Below are positions 24,873 through 48,876 of a DNA stretch of 64,000 nucleotides, one piece after another. Position 1 is the first letter of the stretch. Each line of letters begins with the position of its first letter. Location: positions 2,914,001 through 2,978,000 of the forward strand of contig CAVNZM010000017.1 in the NCBI GenBank assembly GCA_963693365.1. Direction: 5' to 3'. The position numbers were made by a program, and so were the translations under genes. The stretch comes from Amoebidium appalachense. Lineage: Eukaryota; Ichthyosporea. The notes under the pieces are model-generated. The model ran no database searches. It worked only from the letters and a program-made list of their open reading frames with translations, and was not told where the DNA came from.

Positions 24873-25950
24873 ATTTACGGTAGATTAGGAACGGGAAAAG
24901 GAAAATAAAGTGTGTGTGAAGAACGTTTTTGCCTACCGACGCAAGGAGTTGCAGCTATGTGTATACTAATGTTGTGTCTCTCTGCACCGACTGTGTCACT
25001 GTGTCACTGAGAAGTACACGTGCAGGTGCACGGTGCCGCTCTCCCGAGTTTTTGGATGTCGCGCCACAGGAGGAAAGCAAGCGAATGGAAAACAAGTATG
25101 TTAAACTTTATATGGTAGTTTCTGAAAGATTCGTAGTCAAAAATAGTTATTTGTTCGACCGTTTGTTTGGATGCGTGTTTTGAGTGCTTGGTAATATGAA
25201 TAAAGGATTACAGCTTTTACATAACGCATGAAATATTTATAAAAAACATTTAAGGGGCTATTAAAAAAGATATTAGTAAGCGCCTGAACACTTAGTTGAA
25301 TTAAAAAAAAAAGAGTTTCGCCGCTACATTAGGCAGCAAAGGACGAGCACCGATTAGATCTCGATCGACTGGATTTGAACCGATCGGAGATCTGAGCCGC
25401 TTTGGCCCACAAAAAAAAAACTTCGAAGATCTAGAAAAGAAGAAAAAAAAAAGAAAACGAAAAGGCTTCCGTTTCCAGTCAGCAAGCGGCTGGCCGCACA
25501 GATTCAACATATTTCATAGAATAAAAGTAGGAGTTGTTTTTTTTATTAGGTAGCGAGGGGTTTTTTTTTAGTTGTTACATGAACCTGTTCAGGAGCTGCC
25601 TCTTCTAACACGCTTAACTTTCTTAATGCCTGGGTAACGGGCTCACAACAGTAAACCAAGGTTTGATCATACGGAATCGGCTTCAAAAATCGAAACAGAT
25701 AACCCGTTGAGCAAGTTTTTTGTTTTGCAGGGGCAGGGGTCACTCGTTTAGTTGATAATTTTCCTCTATATTTTGCCAGCGTCCGCCCGAGAAAGCCGTA
25801 TATACATCACCGATAAAATGGTAGGTGGCAGAATATAACACCCTTGTCCGTCTGCTCTGTGAGGAGGCTCCTTGTTTTCCGCACATGGGATTTAGAGTCT
25901 GTGCTTGTTTTTTGTTTCCCACTTACTGATTTTACATGTACGTTGATGTC
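24873..25950. other. Intergenic region upstream of NOP2
   Basis: Unique AT-rich DNA, presumably including the NOP2 promoter; I see no clear TATA box. A minus-strand open frame at 25546-25743 (65 codons) is followed by AATAAA, but it has no recognisable domain and no supported upstream exons. A near-perfect inverted repeat of about 12 bp with a 13-base loop lies at 25356-25393 (AGATCTCGATCG / CGATCGGAGATCT). Confidence 0.5.
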
Positions 25951-27249
25951 CTTTTTGCCATGTTCTGTGGTAGTGGTTTTGTCACAAGCATTCACTCTTG
26001 TATAGATTTCTTGCACTGGAGTTTACATCTCTTCTCCCCCCCCGCCCCCCCCTTTACAAACACGCACGCACACACACACACACACACACACGACACACAC
26101 ACACGCACGCAAACACACACACACAAACACACAGACACATCCTGCTCCTTCTCCCGCTGCCTGCTCTATCGAGCAGCGAAGCTCGCACTATTTCCCTCCT
26201 TCTCTGCTTCAGCCCACCAGCACCCCGATCTCTCCCGCAGATCCATTCCCACTTCCCTGCCCTTTCGCTTTTACCTGCAATCACTTCTTTTCCCCCCTTA
26301 TCTTTTTTTTTTTTTGCCCTCACATCCCCTTACCATTCCTTCTTCGCCTTTCTCTTCACTCTTCCCCCACCCTGTAACAACTCCATTTTTTCAAACTGCA
26401 TTGCCAAGCTTTGTATGTGTTCAAGTGTGCATGTGATGGGTCGATGTGTGCTGGTATGCATGTGTATATGGGGAAGGAAGCGATGGATTGCACATTGCAC
26501 TTGCTCTTCGGCACTGCGTGTGCACGGTTCTATGAATGTGTGTAAGTGTGCCCCTGCATGTATGGGCTCTCACGTGCACACACGCACACACGCACCCGCA
26601 CACGTCCATGTACTTGGATGTGCATGTGTTTTGTATGTGTGCTCGTCAGTTTGTGTGTTTATGTGTTTGCGCGCGCATGCCTGTTTGTGTGTGTTTGTGT
26701 GTGGTTGTGGGTGTGGGTGGGTGGGTGGGTGTGTGTGTGTGTTGGGGGGAGAGGGGGGGGAGGGAAGGAGGGATTCTAACTTGAATACATAGGAGTCGTG
26801 CGTGTGCGCGTGTGTGTTTGTGTGTGCGGATTGGAGGGGGGAGGGGGGGAGGGGGGGGGAGAGAGAGACGGCTGGGGAGGGGGGAGGGGGGGGGGGAGGG
26901 TTGACTTGGATGCACGGGGACTGTTATTGAGGGTCTGGAAGGGGTGGGTGGGTGGGTGGGTGGGTGGGGGGGGTGGGGAGCGGGAGGATCCGGCTTAGTT
27001 GTGTGGGGGTTGTAAAGAGCAGACACAAGCACATCTGCACCGTTTCGGAATTGCTTTCCTTCCTGCCTGTTCTTTTTATTGTTCTTGCTGGTATGGTGCA
27101 AAGGATTATCAATCATTTTTATTATTTTTCTTTTTCAATTTTCTTTTTTTGGTGCGAATTGTTTCTATGCATTTGGATGGGAAAGTGCACTCAATGGAGA
27201 CATGAACCTCAGGTGGTGTCAATCCGTACACACTTACAAATCCGCACAT

Positions 27250-27310
<61 letters not shown>

Positions 27311-27370
27311 GTGACACAAGTATCAGTCGACACTCTTGTAGGCTCATAAATGCGCCCACACACTCATTCC
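25951..27370. repeat. Intergenic microsatellite region
   Basis: Mixed CA/GT sequence: (CA)n at about 26070-26125, GT-rich interrupted repeat at 26640-26740, G-rich tracts at 26745-26900 and (CA)n at 27250-27308. No exon is supported. Confidence 0.6.
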
Positions 27371-28212
27371 CCCCTTGCCCCCATCAAGACGGGTGACCTA
27401 CCCATGTTCAAATGAAACAGTATCTGAGTTGGGTTTTGTTAACGAGGTGAATAGGTCGAAACTCGGGTACTGTGGATGACGTGGGCCCCCCCTGAGGATG
27501 GGCTCTGCTTATTATGCATACTCTTTATGTATGGCTTGCATTCTGCATCGTGTTATCCGTTTTGTTCTTGTGTACTTCGTACTTTATGACGCATTCAACC
27601 CCCCCCCCCCCCCCCCTGCCCCCCGAGAGTTGGCTCTGCTTAAGTTGCATGCTGCGTGCGTTGCTAGTGTTGCATACTTGAATGTTTGCCTGTGCCTGTG
27701 TCCTGCACAGTGCTTTTCATCGTGTAGTTGTACTTCGTACTGAATTCCGCACTCTACCCCCCCCCCCCCCCCCCCCCCCCCCCTCCCCCCCTCCCCTCTC
27801 CCCCCGGAGTGCAACGTGCAAATTCGGTATTGTGTTGCTCCTCATGCAAGGGTACTTTGTACTCTGTAACACACTCCAACGCATCTCCCCCCCCCCCCCC
27901 TTCAACCCTCTCTCCCCTTTCTCCGAAAAAAAGGAGGAAAAGAAAAATACAAGAAAAGAAAAAGGGGTGGATGGACACTGTTTTTGCTGTTTACGTTTCT
28001 GTGAATAGGTTTGTGTTCTACGCTCTGCACCCTTTCTCGTTGTGTATCTATGCTTCCAATGCATCCCCCCCCATTTCCCCCCCTGCTTTTTCCGCCTCGC
28101 TCCTTCCGTCTTGCTCGCTTTCTTTTTTGTTTTTTTGTTCCTCCCTCCACTCTCGATTCCAGACACAACTGCCCTCTACCCCCCCTTCCTGCTTAGCGCT
28201 GACAGACATAAA

Positions 28213-28246
<34 letters not shown>

Positions 28247-28261
28247 GATACACACACACAC

Positions 28262-28317
<56 letters not shown>

Positions 28318-28403
28318 TCACTCACTCACACGTACCCTTCCCCCCCCCCCCCCCCCAACACACACACACACACTCACACGTACACCCTTCCCCACTTCCT
28401 TTC

Positions 28404-28434
<31 letters not shown>

Positions 28435-28591
28435 GTACACCCCCCTCCCCCCCCTCCCCCCTCCCCCCCGCTTATGACGCATACTGTGCGCATGGCTGAT
28501 GCTGCATACTTGAATGTTTGCCTTTGCATGTGTCCTGCACCATGCTTCTCATCGTGTATGCGTACTTCGTACTGTGTTCCGCATTCAAACC

Positions 28592-28610
<19 letters not shown>
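27371..28610 (+). repeat. Tandem series of GTACTTCGTACT modules ending in C runs
   Basis: A module starts near GGGCTCTGCTTATNATGCAT, passes TGCATACTTGAATGTTTGCC and the short palindrome GTACTTCGTACT, and ends CGCATTCAACCCCC. Copies carry the palindrome at 27572, 27730, 27852 (GTACTTTGTACT) and 28562. A fifth copy with the same leading sequence (from GTCAAGACGGGTAACC) is at about 31833-32045 inside ARPC4. The copies alternate with C runs and (CA)n. Confidence 0.75.
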
Positions 28611-28622
<12 letters not shown>

Positions 28623-28628
28623 GTGCAG

Positions 28629-33638
<5,010 letters not shown>

Positions 33639-33724
33639 GCGCCAGCCGGCCGCCATAGTCATGAAACATATAGACACCAAACACCGAGGGACCGTCATCA
33701 CAGAACAACAGCTTGATACCATGA

Positions 33725-33730
33725 AATAAA
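33725..33730 (+). terminator. ARPC4 polyadenylation signal AATAAA
   Basis: AATAAA lies 87 bases after the ARPC4 stop codon, followed by T/GT-rich sequence (TTATTGTCTTTGTGT) typical of a downstream element. Confidence 0.8.
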
Positions 33731-33738
33731 GATGCAAA

Positions 33739-33911
33739 AATCATACTGTAAATGTGCCCTTATTGTCTTTGTGTCAAATTTCTGGTAGCAAGACTAAGTG
33801 TGCTGAAAAGAGGGGAGAGAAGGCTGAGAAGGGGTGACCTTCCAGGTTTGGCGGTAGGCTAACTGAGAATGAAGATGTTGTGTATAAAGGTGGGGTGTGT
33901 GTGTGTGTTTT

Positions 33912-33950
<39 letters not shown>

Positions 33951-34084
33951 GAGGGCAGGAGGAAGGAGTGTGGGGTAGGGTCCAGTTATGCTATCAGGCC
34001 AGTTGGGGTTTGTATGCAGGACAAAAATGGAGAGTGGGAAAGGTGGCGACTATTGGCATGCTGTAAATGATTTTTGACCCCCCC

Positions 34085-34120
<36 letters not shown>

Positions 34121-34122
34121 AC

Positions 34123-34170
<48 letters not shown>

Positions 34171-35399
34171 AAAAAATCCGGATCGGTCAATCTGACAGCT
34201 AAAAATTCTGACATTCTGAAAATTCTGAAATTTGCATTAAAGGGGTTTACGACTAAAAGAGAGCGCATCGATTGGCTACTCGCGCACCGTGCACCTATCA
34301 TGTGGCACATCATAGTCACGCATATGTCACGACATATGTACGGCGTCCGTGCACGCTTCTAGCCCTTGAGTCACGATTTGCCCTGGACTAATCACTATTT
34401 ATATATGAATAGGCTCAAAAATTGTAAAGGTCAATCCGGAATAGCACAGAGATCAGCTTATAATTACAGGCAAACACAACGTTGAACCTGCGACTTTATC
34501 CTCTCCGGGACGGCTCTGCTATAGAGTAGATGGACCGTGCTCGGCCAATCAGGTAACATCCGTTGTCGCCAGGCCATGACTCGAAGGTGACACAAGCAAG
34601 TATAGCGCAGAATTCCTTCAGGTGCTGTGCAGCTGACAAGAAATAAATTATTTTTGATATTATACTGGTATTTTTTTTCTTCTTTCAAAACTTCTTGACC
34701 TAAAAACAATGTTGCGGATTTATAGAAGGTTCCGGCAGGATGTCGACTGCGATTGGACAAAATGCACTGGTCAGAGTCGAAGGAATTGCGTCATTCTGTT
34801 TGTATGTATCATCATTACACGTTTAAGTATGGATACTACTTCATAAACAAACGTTACAGGAACTATATAAAAATCTTTAGTTTAACATATAATAATGCAT
34901 GATCGAGTCGCAGATGTTACAAGGGGCAAGGTACAAGATGACAGGTATCGAATCGGATGAAGCGAAGGGAATTTCAGAAAAACACATATCAAAATCTTAG
35001 TGGGTTGATGTCATGCAAGCTTTCTACCAAATTATAAGTATCCAATAGAAACGCGCTATCTTTAAGTATATAAACACACGGAAAGCGAAACTCAAGGCTT
35101 TGTAGCGCCGACGTATCAGTTTTGTGTGTGTGTTTTGTAGCCACGGGAAGAAATTCAGTCTTCTTTCATCTTTAATATTAACACCTTTTCCTCTGTACGT
35201 CTCTTATCGGCCTTCAAAGCTTTATTTTCTTTAGGCACGTAAGAATTAACTGGAAAGCTCCTTCATTCCAGTGTTTGCCCCATACTCTTAACATCACTCC
35301 AGCCACCGGGGCTCTTCTTTTCTCAGTGCAAATTATCAGCAGGGTTTACTTTAGGTCCTGGTACGGATTACAATAGATAGCACGCGGAGAAATTTAGCG
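33739..35399. other. Intergenic region and cysteine-synthase-family gene promoter
   Basis: A G run (33914-33948) is followed by a C run (34088-34121) and (AT)n (34124-34167). The remainder is unique. CCAAT/ATTGG pentamers stand at 34271, 34545, 34752 and 35042. No exon is supported before 35400. Confidence 0.6.
35042..35074 (+). promoter_or_regulatory. CCAAT and TATA elements upstream of the cysteine-synthase-family gene
   Basis: CCAAT at 35042-35046 and TATATAAA at 35067-35074 lie about 330 bases before the start codon. Initiation would be expected near 35100, leaving a 5' UTR of about 300 bases. Confidence 0.5.
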
Positions 35400-42337
<6,938 letters not shown>

Positions 42338-42518
42338 AAGAAGGGGGGGGAGAGAGTGTGGAGCCCGGAGCTCGAGGAGGGAGGGTGTGTACGGGGGCGA
42401 CGAAGGGAGGGGGATGGGGAGGGGGGGAGGAGGGGAGAGGGGAGGGGGAGAGGGAGGGAGGGGGAGGCAAGGGGGGGAGGGGGGGGGTCGTTTTTTTGAT
42501 GATGAGAAAGATATGGAT

Positions 42519-42524
42519 ATTAAA
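42519..42524 (+). terminator. Possible variant polyadenylation signal ATTAAA
   Basis: ATTAAA lies 182 bases after the stop codon of the cysteine-synthase-family gene, after a G-rich stretch. It is the nearest good match. Confidence 0.4.
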
Positions 42525-43660
42525 GTTCCGTTGGATTGTGAGTTTGTGTCGTGAGGCTGCAGCTAGTACGTTTTGGGGGTGGGGGGGGGGGGGTGCTTTT
42601 TTTGACCTTTATCCATGAGCCACTTTTTAATTTGTCCTTGTTGTTTTCTCGGCTTGACACTGAGAACTGTTTCTTCTTAATCCTTTTCTTTTTACCTACC
42701 AACCAAACTGGTTAGCACCAAAATACCGAAAAGAGTGAGTGCGAGATCTGGAGTGAAGAGAGAGAGAGAGAGCCCAAATTGCTAGTTGCGGTCTAGTCGA
42801 TGTACATATTTGGGCACAGAAAGTGTCTCGTTCTATGCCGTTACACGTACTTATTGTTGGTGATTTTCTAATAACCTACTTGATGAAAAGTGAACGGTTG
42901 TAGTATCTTGAAAGACTCTGCAGCTTGTACAAGCTGCAAAGGGTCGCTGTGTACCGTACTACTTCACAGTACACAGTGAAAGGGCGAGGAAGTAAACGGA
43001 CACGTGATGTGATACGTATACACTGGGATCATTGCACTTTATTGGCCGCTCCCTCCGCCCAATCCGGAAACACAACATGTGTCCCATATGCAAGAGGGTG
43101 AGGTGCATGACCAAGGTGAACGGCCTCTAATCTAGGGATAATGTCACGTTTTGGTGATGACTTTGTCCGCGGTTTGTGTGCGTGTTTGTGTGCGTGCGTG
43201 CGTGCGTGTGTGCGTGTGTGCGTGTGTGTGTGTGTATGTGTGTGTGTGTGTGTGTGTTTGCGCGCGCGTCTGTGCTTGTGTGCGTGTGTCGGTGTCGTGT
43301 GTGTGTGTGTGTGTGTGCGCGCGCGCGCGTGCGTGTGTGCATGAAGGGAAGGGAAGAGCAGAAAGGGGAGGGGGGGGGGGGGGGGGGGGGTTTACTGAGA
43401 ACACATAAACATCCGAATGTGATGTGTACTGAAAGTCGAAAATTCAGTCGATGTACATGTTAGACTATCGGCTGAGTTATTGTACGATTAACGATATTTA
43501 TGTGGATATAAGTGGATGAAGGGTGTAGTAGAGGTATCATAACATAAAGACCTGTTTACAAACTTTGAAAGAAGTTTCTTAGGACTACAAACTTCAAAAA
43601 GAACAAAGGTACACACGAGCGGTGTGTGTGTGGTGGGGGAGGGGTGGGGATGATGGTGGT

Positions 43661-43735
<75 letters not shown>

Positions 43736-43742
43736 GGGGAAG

Positions 43743-43778
<36 letters not shown>

Positions 43779-44430
43779 GGGCTGTATACGTACAATGGTA
43801 CTTGAAAGTTTGTCGGTGTATTTCTTAGCAAAAAACATGAGGGTGACCCTGATGCCGCACCCTTTGTACGTATCAGCTTTAGCTCTATTCAATATACTAT
43901 TGGCATGGAGGGGAACCATGCACGTGAAGCTGGGCGGGCCACCCAGACATATCCACTGAGTTAGCTGTGTATTTGTTGCAGGTAGATTAGAACATTTTTG
44001 AGGACCGGGTGTGATTGTGGGACGGTACTACACATGGGCATATTTGTATGATCATCATTATGTGCTTTGGTCGACAAGTGGCCTTGCCGTGTAACAGTTC
44101 GTGTTGATATGGCATAGCCTAGCCAGTATTACATCATTATGATGCATGCGGGTGCGGTTCACGTACGTAACGGAAGAAGTTGAAACTTGGATATATGATA
44201 CGTTGCAGTATATGCAGTCTAACGGACATATAAAATAATTGCGGCCTTTAAAACATTAAATCTTTTGTTTGCCTTGTTATCATTGAACTTCAAATGAAGG
44301 TTTCCAACTCAATTGAGTTGAGCCGCCCCAGGCCGGCACAGGCCGAGGGCGAAGTCGGATCCGGAGGGCAGAGGTGGCCCTGGGGCCGGCGGGTTGTTTG
44401 CTGGTGGTTGGTGGTGGTGTTTGGGTGGGT

Positions 44431-44471
<41 letters not shown>

Positions 44472-44831
44472 CTCACTGAATACACGGTGTGATGATCCGG
44501 AGTGGAGCACGTCAACTTGAAGGTTGTATTTCAATTGTTGAACAAGCACCAGCATGCACAACCCTTACGCTGCCGTAGATACCTGTAGCCAAGAACAAAA
44601 GGAAGCCTAAGAGCTGCGAATTGAATGTATAAGATCACCCGTTCATGTTGCAATTGAAAGAGAAAGCCGCAGTGTCAATGCAATGAAATGTTGAAAGTTT
44701 AACCTGCTCACTAAATACGAACTGTGGTACCACTGGAACATTGTGCATATGCCAAGCAATTGCCATGTAATCCCCCCCCCCCCCCCCCCCCCCCCCCCCG
44801 TGTGTGTTTGTGTGCCGTGTGTGTGTGTGTG

Positions 44832-44925
<94 letters not shown>

Positions 44926-44983
44926 CGCGCGTGTGTGCTTGTGTATTTGTGTCGTGAGTGTGTGTGTGTATTCGTGGGGGGAC

Positions 44984-45017
<34 letters not shown>

Positions 45018-45560
45018 GTAGTGCACATAGGGAGCTTAGGGTAAGAAGCTGACGGATCATTTGCCTACATGTTGTCACTTGGAAGCTATCATGGAGTTGA
45101 GCCTATTACCATCGCGCCACAATGACCGAGAAGAATGTCGTCACCGTAAAGATTTGAATTTTTTTTTTGTTTAGTATGACTTTTTTGATTGAAAAGCTCG
45201 TCAAAGTAGAGGCAATCGAGAGATCAATGATATCTCAGTGAAGAAGGAATACAAAAACCTCCTACTCTCGGACATGGAGGAGATAATGACTCAAATAGTC
45301 ATACACCCTAGAAAACTCGTTAAACATTTGGTGATTTAATAAATAATCACTGAATAGATGTAATATCAGGATTATCTAAATAAGCCAGTCTTCGAACTTC
45401 CAACGGGATAATCTGAGATAAATAAATACATCTATCCAAGTGTTTACGAGAAAAGGGTTCTGTGCAGAAGTGGCACAAACGCTTATGGAAAGAAAGGTTA
45501 CAGCGCCAAAATAAAAGTTTAGGATATACATTTGTGTAGTCGAAGGTATGGATGGTGTAT
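42525..45560. repeat. Intergenic region with GT arrays, G runs and a dispersed-repeat copy
   Basis: GT-rich interrupted repeats at about 43176-43340, pure (GT)n at 43664-43734 and 44841-44916, G runs at 43750-43776, 44430-44470 and 44986-45012, and a C run at 44772-44799. A copy of the dispersed TGATTGTGGGAC repeat lies at about 43838-44023. No exon is supported. Confidence 0.65.
43838..44023 (+). repeat. Dispersed repeat copy (GGGTCACCCAG ... TGATTGTGGGAC family)
   Basis: It contains GGTGACCCTGATG, then GCTGGGCGGGCCACCCAGACA (20-base core), then GTAGCTGTGTATTTGTTG-like sequence and GTGTGATTGTGGGACGG. The same order of blocks recurs at about 46275, 51360, 53450, 55400, 57140 and 58985. Confidence 0.65.
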
Positions 45561-45568
45561 CATGTTTA

Positions 45569-46063
45569 GTAGGGACCCAACCACATCGGCAGAGTCGAAT
45601 TGCAAAAAGCAGAATTATTCTGCAAAAATCGGAATTATTCTGCAAAAAGCGGATCATTCTGCAAAAAGCAGAATCACCCTGCATTAAGATTTAGCAGAAT
45701 TATTCTGCCTTAGCAGAACTATTCCACAAAAGCAGATTCACCTTGCTTCTCGCAGAGTTGTTCTGCTTTTAACAGAATTTTCCCACAAAAAGCAGGATAA
45801 TTCTGCTAAAAGCAGAATAATTCTAATAATTCTGCTTCTGGCGGATTGATTCTGCTTTTAGCAGATCGATTCTGCTTTTGCGAAATAATTCTGCTGAAAG
45901 CAGAGCGATTCTGCTTTTGCAGAATAATTCTGCTTTTAGCAGAATAATGAATAATTCTGCTTTTAGCAGAATAATTCTGCTTTTTACAGAATTTTTCCGC
46001 CTTTTGCAGAATGATTCTGTTCGGACCAAGTTGACTCAGCCAATGTCGTTGGGCCCTTTAGTA
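45569..46063. mobile_element. Foldback-type element built of GCAGAAT/ATTCTGC palindromes (copy 1)
   Basis: The interior (45600-46020) is a dense irregular array of short palindromes such as GCAGAATTATTCTGC. Diverged inverted ends of about 35 bases contain GGGACCCAACCACATCGG on the left and the inverse of CCAATGTCGTTGGGCCC on the right. The ends match the inner arm sequence of the larger element at 51622-52576. There is no coding capacity. Confidence 0.75.
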
Positions 46064-46184
46064 GGGTAGGGGGGTAAGGGAGGATCTTGTTTCCAATATA
46101 CCACCAACTTCACAAACAAAAAGGGCCGTGCCAGTAATTCAAAATTTGTTTATGTTGGAAGAAAAAGGAGAGGAGAAGGGGATG

Positions 46185-46216
<32 letters not shown>

Positions 46217-46708
46217 GGGGGGGGGGGGGGGGGGGGGGCAACGGGTATGGTTGTTATTTTGTACATCCGCAAAAAGGTGAGGTGACCACGCTCCAACACC
46301 TTCTTTGTGCATAGGAAGTTCCATGCACGATTTACGTGGGCGGGTCACCCAGCCACCTCTGCCAGGTAGCTGTACATTTGTGGCCAAATCAATGTAGGAG
46401 TGTGATTGTCGGACATTTTATGCAAGCTAAATCACGGCTCTCAGACGAGATAAGTTATGGTGTGTAAATGTTTGTACCCGGGACTGTATTGGTTTTACTG
46501 GACTTGAAACACGAACAAGTTATAAATTGCAGATATCTCGGAAATCAGATATGATGATAATGTAATGTTCTACGGTAGAGACTATGTTGATAAACTGTTC
46601 ACTACAACATGCCCGTGTCTATTCTTTTTAGGTGTGTATGCGTGTGCGCGAGTGTTGAAGTGCACGTATGTGTGTGTGTGCGTGTCAAATAGTGCGTGTA
46701 TGCGTGCG

Positions 46709-46750
<42 letters not shown>

Positions 46751-46966
46751 GCATGTACGTGTGCGTGTCAAGAGTGTGTGTGCACGTGTGCGCGCGTGAC
46801 ACTGTGTGTCGAGTGTTGCGTACATGCGAAAAATCGTGTCTGTGTGTCGTGTGTTTGTCTCAGGGTTTTGTTGGGAGATTGGGGAAAGGGCGGGGTACAG
46901 TCTGAACATAGTTGGGATGCAGCGAATTCGAACTGTGAGGTACGGTCACCCAACTCTACAGCTGGG

Positions 46967-47007
<41 letters not shown>

Positions 47008-47712
47008 AAAAAAAGGGGGGGGGGGGGGCTGGGTTGATGGGATAAAGGTATTATCCTTGACCATTGAGGGAACCAGTCCCGGCCAACACCGAAATCTTGT
47101 TTTAATATGTAAAAGACCCAGCTTTCACAAAAGTTTAAAAAATCTTTTAGACCACTAATAAGTTGAATGAGGCCATTCACTATCATTTAGAAGTTACCGA
47201 CCGAGAGTACGCGATTACACCATTCCTATGTCATCAATTACGCATTAATTAAGAAGGCATTAAAAACTAAAACGAATTATTAAGAATTTAAGATTTAAGA
47301 AGTATGAAACTAAAAAAAGTAGGAATATTGCAAACCCAGTCAAATCCCTTAAAGTTTGCATTAGCCCGACCCCCTACCCCACACCCCTTTTCATGCACAA
47401 CACTTTCGGAACCCCAAACACTTTCTAGAGCTGACTTCCCCCCCAAAAAAACCACTCTATCTGGCAACATTTGGCCACCGGTCACACAAAGACAGGCCAT
47501 TTGTTTGCCGTCTCCCTCCTCCCCCTCTCCCTCCCCCCCCCTCCCCCCCCTCCCCCCACCCCCGTCGCCCGCCCCATCACCCACCCCCCCCCCCCCTCCC
47601 CCCCCCCCCCCCAGAAACACCTCCCATCCCGCCCACCTCCTCTCTTCTTAGTCTTTGCCATGTAACTAACCTCTCTCTCCTAGCCCAATTCCTCCCTTTC
47701 CCAAAACACGAA
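46064..47712. repeat. Intergenic: G and C runs and a dispersed-repeat copy
   Basis: G runs at 46187-46238, a dispersed-repeat copy at about 46275-46415 (GCGGGTCACCCAGCC, then GTGTGATTGTCGGAC), GT-rich repeat at 46710-46745, then a C run at 46970-47005 followed by A and G runs. From 47510 to 47640 the sequence is C-rich. No exon is supported. Confidence 0.6.
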
Positions 47713-48876
47713 TCATACCGGTGTTTTCTGCTTCTGCAGAGACGTGCTGGACATAGTTGACCCCATCTTCATCGTCGACATCATAAACGGGCTGCTCATG
47801 TTCATCTTGCTGTTCTTGTACCACCCCTCCACCACCATCGTCTTCTTCGATCCGTTCGTTTTCGCTGCCTGCTCCGCTACCGCCCTTAACTGTTCCTGCG
47901 CCGACAGGCCTGAAGTCACGGGCCCCAAGTGTCTTAACCCTTTAATGGGTGTGCACGAAAACGAATTTACGATCCAAAATCCGTAATCCCGAACGGCGAG
48001 GCACACCCGCACCACCAAACTCGGGTTGGGGCGCATGCCGGGGCCCTCACCGAGCGCCCATTCGCCAAAATCACGTGACCTGCCCCCCTCGAGCCATTTC
48101 TCGCTCTCGGGCTCACCCTGCGAGTCCAACGGGGTCACATCTTGCATTCCCCGGTGAGAGAGTTGGTTGAATACTGCAGAGATGGAATAGAGTGCGAGGT
48201 TCTGCCAACCGCTCAGAAGCGCTGGCCATGAGCCATCTGTCATGTCCAAAAGAGAAGAAAGAGGCCAACGATACAAAAGGCAATCAGTATCTGCACGCGC
48301 GTTGAATTCAACCTCCATGAACCCCACGCGAATGCCGATGGCATTGAGCACGGCAAGATCTAGAAGGTCGCCACTGCGTGCAGTGCGTTCCTCATCCTCA
48401 ACCCCATGCACACATGTGCGGAAGGTGGCTTTGCCTTCGATGAGCAGGTACAGGCTGGCTCGGTCCGTGAGGATGACGTCACCGGCCTTCACGTGCACAA
48501 AGCTGCCCTTCTTCATGGCTTCCTCTGCCTCCCACTCTCTCATTCCCGCGCGGCGGTAGAGAAACCGTGCTAGTGATTTCTCGTCTTCCGACTTGAAACT
48601 TACTGGTTTTTGGTCGCATAGCAGATAGTACAGCCCCCGAACGTGAATTATAAAACAAAGAATCCCCCAGGCCAACGCATCAGCGCTGTAGCGGGCAGGG
48701 CTTGAGTAGAGGTCAGGCCACGACGGAAAGCCGGTTGCGCTGTTCGCAATGATGAAAACGTAGGCCAACACTAGGCAGATGCGAATGAGTAAAACATCTT
48801 TCTCAAAGCACGCGGAGCAGAAGAAGAAGAAGCTGAAAAGTTGGAAGTATAGACTGCAAGGATCGAGTAGAACCAT
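47713..48876 (-). CDS. Popeye-like membrane protein with cyclic-nucleotide-binding-type domain
   Basis: A single uninterrupted frame of 387 codons, from ATG at 48876 (AAGATGG context) to TGA at 47713-47715. Three hydrophobic segments (about 8-24, 28-46 and 66-86) are followed by a cytosolic domain at about 90-245. The order LYYLLCDQKPV, YLLIEGKATF, GDLLDLAVL, VEFNARADTDCLLYRW and LSSLLDM follows the Popeye family: membrane segments, a cupin-like fold, the FIDSPE-type position and the FQVT...CWSRE-type position. Popeye proteins bind cAMP and act at membranes in animals. The canonical DSPE residues are not kept (LLDLAV here), so cAMP binding is uncertain. The tail (250-387) is Ser/Met/Lys-rich. 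A generic cyclic-nucleotide-binding membrane protein is the alternative. Confidence 0.7.
   Translation of the reverse strand: MVLLDPCSLYFQLFSFFFFCSACFEKDVLLIRICLVLAYVFIIANSATGFPSWPDLYSSPARYSADALAWGILCFIIHVRGLYYLLCDQKPVSFKSEDEKSLARFLYRRAGMREWEAEEAMKKGSFVHVKAGDVILTDRASLYLLIEGKATFRTCVHGVEDEERTARSGDLLDLAVLNAIGIRVGFMEVEFNARADTDCLLYRWPLSSLLDMTDGSWPALLSGWQNLALYSISAVFNQLSHRGMQDVTPLDSQGEPESEKWLEGGRSRDFGEWALGEGPGMRPNPSLVVRVCLAVRDYGFWIVNSFSCTPIKGLRHLGPVTSGLSAQEQLRAVAEQAAKTNGSKKTMVVEGWYKNSKMNMSSPFMMSTMKMGSTMSSTSLQKQKTPV

Noticed and set aside
25355-25400. Minus-strand GGTTCAAATCC resembling a tRNA T-loop
   Set aside because: The stem bases do not pair as a T-arm, and the site is the loop of a simple inverted repeat.
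25546-25743. 65-codon minus-strand frame followed by AATAAA
   Set aside because: Composition is mixed and there is a nearby poly(A) signal, but there is no recognisable domain and upstream frames are broken. Kept only as a note.
45590-46030. Regularly spaced palindromes as a CRISPR array
   Set aside because: Spacing is irregular, spacers are only a few bases, the genome is eukaryotic and no cas genes are present.
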